Under the pieces are notes generated by a model. That model saw nothing but the letters and a program-made list of their open reading frames with translations. It was not told the DNA's origin and made no database searches. DNA of 64,000 nucleotides from Geobacter sp. AOG1 (GTDB taxonomy: Bacteria > Desulfobacterota > Desulfuromonadia > Geobacterales > Geobacteraceae): positions 2,424,558 to 2,488,557 of the forward strand of contig NZ_BLIZ01000001.1 in the NCBI RefSeq assembly GCF_019972315.1, written 5' to 3'. Below, in pieces: positions 61,514 to 64,000 of this stretch. Numbering within the stretch: position 1 is the first letter of the stretch; the number at the start of each line of letters is the position of its first letter. The position numbers and the translations under genes were made by a program.

Positions 61514-62749
61514 ATGTACACGGGTTTTTTCGACATGCAAAAGGAGCCTTTCCGGATGACGCCGGACCCAGAGTTTCTGTATCTGAGCCCCAGTCATAAG
61601 GAGGCGCTGGCATCGATCATCTACGGAGTCAAGCAGAGAAAGGGCTTCATCGCCATTGTTGGCGAAGTGGGAGTTGGTAAAACCACAATACTTCGTTCAT
61701 TTTTGAAAACGGTCGACAAAGAGCATGTGAAAGTAATTTATGTGTTTAACGCGGATGTATCGTTCAAGTCATTGCTTCACACCATTTACCAAGGGCTTGG
61801 CAGACCCGTCGAGACGGATGATGTCTATGAGATGTTGAATCAGCTCTATCATGTTCTGATACATGAGTACAAACGTGGCTGCAACGTAGTGCTCATAATC
61901 GATGAAGCACAGAACATGTCACGGCAGACACTTGAAAATCTCCGGATGCTATCCAACTTGGAAACATCCACCGACAAGCTCATCCAGATTATTTTCAGTG
62001 GGCAGCCCGAATTCGAAAAGAATCTTGACAGTTACGAACTGAGACAACTGCACCAAAGAATAGCCGTTAAATCAACCATCAGGCCCCTGACCTTGGATGA
62101 AGGCATGGGTTATGTAAAGCATCGGCTTGCAAAAGCATCCGTTGGTATTGAGTCGGTTTTTCCTGAAAGGGTGCTCAAACAACTGGTCAGGCAGGCAAAA
62201 GGTATTCCACGCACCATTAATATTCTTTGCGACAATTGTCTGATCACTTCATTCGGGTACAAACAAAAAAAAGTAAATCTTTCAGTATTGAAAGAAATCA
62301 GTTCCGATCTCGGTTTAGTGAAACCGACGAGAAGAGAAGCCTTCTTCGTATCGCTCATGCTGCTGGTGATTGGGGTACTCTGTTTCATGATTTACCGCCA
62401 AACTCCACAACAAGCTGGTAGAGACGAAACACAATCTGTTGTCCAAAAGGTCAGTCATGTAACGCCGCGAATGGCAAAAGCTGGAAGCAGTTCCAATTCA
62501 CTCTTACAGGTGCGCAAGAGTGACGAAGTATCCGAAGCAGTTAAAACAAACAACTTATCTGAAGATAACGAAAAATTATTACGTAGAAAACTGATTCGTA
62601 AAGGTGACACCCTGGCAAATCTGATCAAGGACCATTACGGAACGGTTGATTCTCAATTGATTGAGAAAGTTAAACAAAACAACCCTTGGATTAAAAATGT
62701 CAATAAAATCATAGAAGGTGAAAAAATTATTTTCCCACCCCGGGAATAA
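61514..62749 (+). CDS. GspA/ExeA-like AAA ATPase with membrane helix and LysM domain
   Basis: This 411-residue protein starts MYTGFFDMQKEPFRMTPDP, the usual ExeA/GspA-like start. The ATPase has Walker A GEVGVGKTT, Walker B VLIIDEAQNM and the arginine region LHQRIAVKSTIRPL. A membrane helix lies at about residues 275-294 (FFVSLMLLVIGVLCFMIY). A C-terminal LysM domain (about 360-409) includes RKGDTLANLIKDHYG and EGEKIIFPP. LysM binds peptidoglycan or chitin-like glycans, so the ATPase is tied to the cell wall. ATPases like this accompany exosortase-type exopolysaccharide loci; the LysM tail is a distinctive addition. Confidence 0.88.
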   Translation: MYTGFFDMQKEPFRMTPDPEFLYLSPSHKEALASIIYGVKQRKGFIAIVGEVGVGKTTILRSFLKTVDKEHVKVIYVFNADVSFKSLLHTIYQGLGRPVETDDVYEMLNQLYHVLIHEYKRGCNVVLIIDEAQNMSRQTLENLRMLSNLETSTDKLIQIIFSGQPEFEKNLDSYELRQLHQRIAVKSTIRPLTLDEGMGYVKHRLAKASVGIESVFPERVLKQLVRQAKGIPRTINILCDNCLITSFGYKQKKVNLSVLKEISSDLGLVKPTRREAFFVSLMLLVIGVLCFMIYRQTPQQAGRDETQSVVQKVSHVTPRMAKAGSSSNSLLQVRKSDEVSEAVKTNNLSEDNEKLLRRKLIRKGDTLANLIKDHYGTVDSQLIEKVKQNNPWIKNVNKIIEGEKIIFPPRE

Positions 62750-62844
62750 GACAATGACCTTAACCGTTTTGGGCTTCAGTAGGTAGGCCTATGCAGATGT
62801 TTTGCTGCCATCATCATTGACTGTGTCGAGAAGGAGATATTTCC

Positions 62845-63630
62845 ATGAGCAATATATTTGAGGCTCTGCAACTGGCGGAAAAAGAACGGGAAAACGTCCA
62901 AGAGCGACAGGCCGTTACGTCGCCTGAAGAAAAACGTGTTCCGTTAAAAACAACAGTGAAAGAACCGGTACGGGCCGACAAATACCCCTTGCAGAACGTT
63001 GGCCCCACAATTGAAACGGAGATGATAGCCCTCTATCAGAATATCGATTTCGTTCTCCCCGACCTTCCCCAGAGGGCGATTCAGTTCATCAGTTCCCATG
63101 AAGGGGAAGGGGTTTCGACCGTCGTGCGCGAATTTGCTCGACAGGCGGCTGTGGTAATGGGGAAATCGGTACTCATTGTAGATGCCGCCCATCGTAACCC
63201 CAGCCAGCATATATTCTTCAATATCCCTCCCGATTACGGCTGGAAAGACGCCATGAAAAACGGGGATCCGGTTGAAAATGCCGTCTACAAAGCGGGAAAC
63301 CAGAATCTGTACCTTTCTCCACTTGTTCCACACACGACCCTGTCTCCTCATATCTACGACTTCGCTGCAACGAGCAAACTGCTGACTGATTTTAAAAAGA
63401 AATTCGACCTGATTCTGATCGATTCGTCTTCAGCTACCACATCGCCCGACTGTATTGCTCTGACCCGTAGTGTCGATGGCGTGATCCTCGTCATCGAGGC
63501 GGAAAAGACCCGTTGGCAGGTAGCCGAAGCCGTGAGAGACAAAATACACAAAAACGGGGGGAATATCCTCGGCATAGTTCTCAATAAGCGACGATTCTAT
63601 ATACCGGATTCCGTCTACAAGTGGCTGTAA
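62845..63630 (+). CDS. CpsD/CapB-like tyrosine kinase homologue with degenerate P-loop
   Basis: This 261-residue protein is of the BY-kinase/MinD fold; ATG 62845 follows AAGGAG. The Walker A region reads SSHEGEGVSTVV with V90 where the family has lysine (GEGKST). Walker A' reads LIVDAAHRNP from D113 rather than DADLRRP. The Walker B region ILIDSSSATTSPD is present, and the C-terminus is not tyrosine-rich. It is therefore probably unable to bind or hydrolyse ATP normally and may act as a structural or regulatory partner of the Wzz-like protein. The gene position is that of the usual exopolysaccharide kinase. Confidence 0.85.
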   Translation: MSNIFEALQLAEKERENVQERQAVTSPEEKRVPLKTTVKEPVRADKYPLQNVGPTIETEMIALYQNIDFVLPDLPQRAIQFISSHEGEGVSTVVREFARQAAVVMGKSVLIVDAAHRNPSQHIFFNIPPDYGWKDAMKNGDPVENAVYKAGNQNLYLSPLVPHTTLSPHIYDFAATSKLLTDFKKKFDLILIDSSSATTSPDCIALTRSVDGVILVIEAEKTRWQVAEAVRDKIHKNGGNILGIVLNKRRFYIPDSVYKWL

Positions 63631-63682
63631 TTTATGATTGTAGTAACGTTGCAGGCAGCATCTCTACATGCGGGGGGTACTC

Positions 63683-64000
63683 ATGAAACCGACAAATACT
63701 CTGGAAGAAACTGTGCAGGATATGCACAAAAAAGATAATCATATCCCCTATGAACTTCTTGATCAGGAATACGGTCTGTATGTCGAGGACTATTTCAACA
63801 AAACCCTCTGTCTGGAACGGAAACGGTCGGAACGGACCCATAAGCCTATTCTTCTCTTGTTGATCAACGTGGAACAAATTATTTCAGACGATGGGACGGA
63901 CAAGAAAATACAAAATATTGTCAAGTCGCTTACCTCATCCATTCGAGAAGTTGATCTGTGTGGGTGGTATGAGCGTGGAACCGTCATTGGCGTCATGTTT
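63683..64000 (+). CDS. Unknown protein at the exopolysaccharide locus (3' end outside window)
   Basis: At least 106 residues are encoded from ATG 63683 behind GGGGGG; the frame is open to the window edge. ATG 63668 in the same frame would add five residues. Visible features are an acidic, Tyr-rich N-terminus (YELLDQEYGLYVEDYF), a basic RKRSERTHKP stretch and a hydrophobic beta strand (ILLLLINVEQII), then REVDLCGWYERGTVIGVMF. The layout recalls a GGDEF-like or related nucleotidyl-cyclase fold without its signature in the visible part. It probably belongs to the exopolysaccharide operon. I do not assign a function. Confidence 0.7.
   Translation, partial: MKPTNTLEETVQDMHKKDNHIPYELLDQEYGLYVEDYFNKTLCLERKRSERTHKPILLLLINVEQIISDDGTDKKIQNIVKSLTSSIREVDLCGWYERGTVIGVMF

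Noticed and set aside
1-64000. CRISPR arrays, insertion sequences, rRNA and tRNA genes
   Set aside because: No regularly spaced identical repeats, transposase genes or tRNA-like cloverleafs other than the tmRNA ends were seen by reading; a tRNAscan or IS search was not possible.

Overview
This window looks like a chromosomal segment of a Geobacter-type bacterium (Desulfuromonadia, formerly Deltaproteobacteria). Coding DNA is GC-rich and gene-dense. Signature blocks are the lactate permease with a GlcD/GlcF-type dehydrogenase, the run nrdR-ribD-ribE-ribBA-ribH-nusB-hom, malic enzyme next to a HIT protein and 6-phosphofructokinase, panBCD, and smpB-ssrA. The gene order matches what I remember of Geobacter genomes; I could not run a search. 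I see no rRNA, tRNA, CRISPR array, insertion sequence or intact prophage.

Layout. 1-4.4 kb: lactate uptake and oxidation genes with a FadR-type regulator. 4.4-12.4 kb: an envelope-stress and efflux block, a BaeSR-like two-component pair divergent from a Spy-like chaperone, a small zinc ribbon protein and a MacA-MacB-outer membrane lipoprotein exporter. 12.7-20.6 kb: an acyl-activating enzyme/ACP/acyltransferase fusion, a calcium-type P-ATPase and a PocR-PAS hybrid histidine kinase. 20.8-25.0 kb: an RNA-repair neighbourhood (archease, DRTGG P-loop protein and RtcB on the minus strand), an HD-domain protein and a divergent small GGQ protein. 25.1-31.6 kb: dCMP deaminase, nrdR, the riboflavin genes, nusB and homoserine dehydrogenase.

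31.9-46 kb: HAD phosphatase, threonine synthase, quinone oxidoreductase, SEC-C protein, a MoxR/DUF58/transglutaminase operon, a large TPR protein, a TonB-like protein and malic enzyme. 46.2-54.6 kb: HIT protein, phosphofructokinase, a GAF-containing chemotaxis-like transducer, panBCD behind a structured leader with its own terminator, an amidohydrolase, smpB and tmRNA. 54.6-64 kb: a more AT-rich stretch with a small zinc ribbon ORF, a ComEA-like protein, a NarL-type two-component pair and the start of an exopolysaccharide operon (Wza, Wzz, GspA-like ATPase with LysM, degenerate CpsD-like kinase), which runs off the right edge.

The most interesting points are the panB leader, a GacA-box-like dyad beside a GacA-like regulator at the exopolysaccharide operon, the CpsD-like protein without its Walker A lysine, the archease-DRTGG-RtcB cluster, the overlap of the glcF terminator with the regulator promoter, and several families of imperfectly conserved intergenic repeats.
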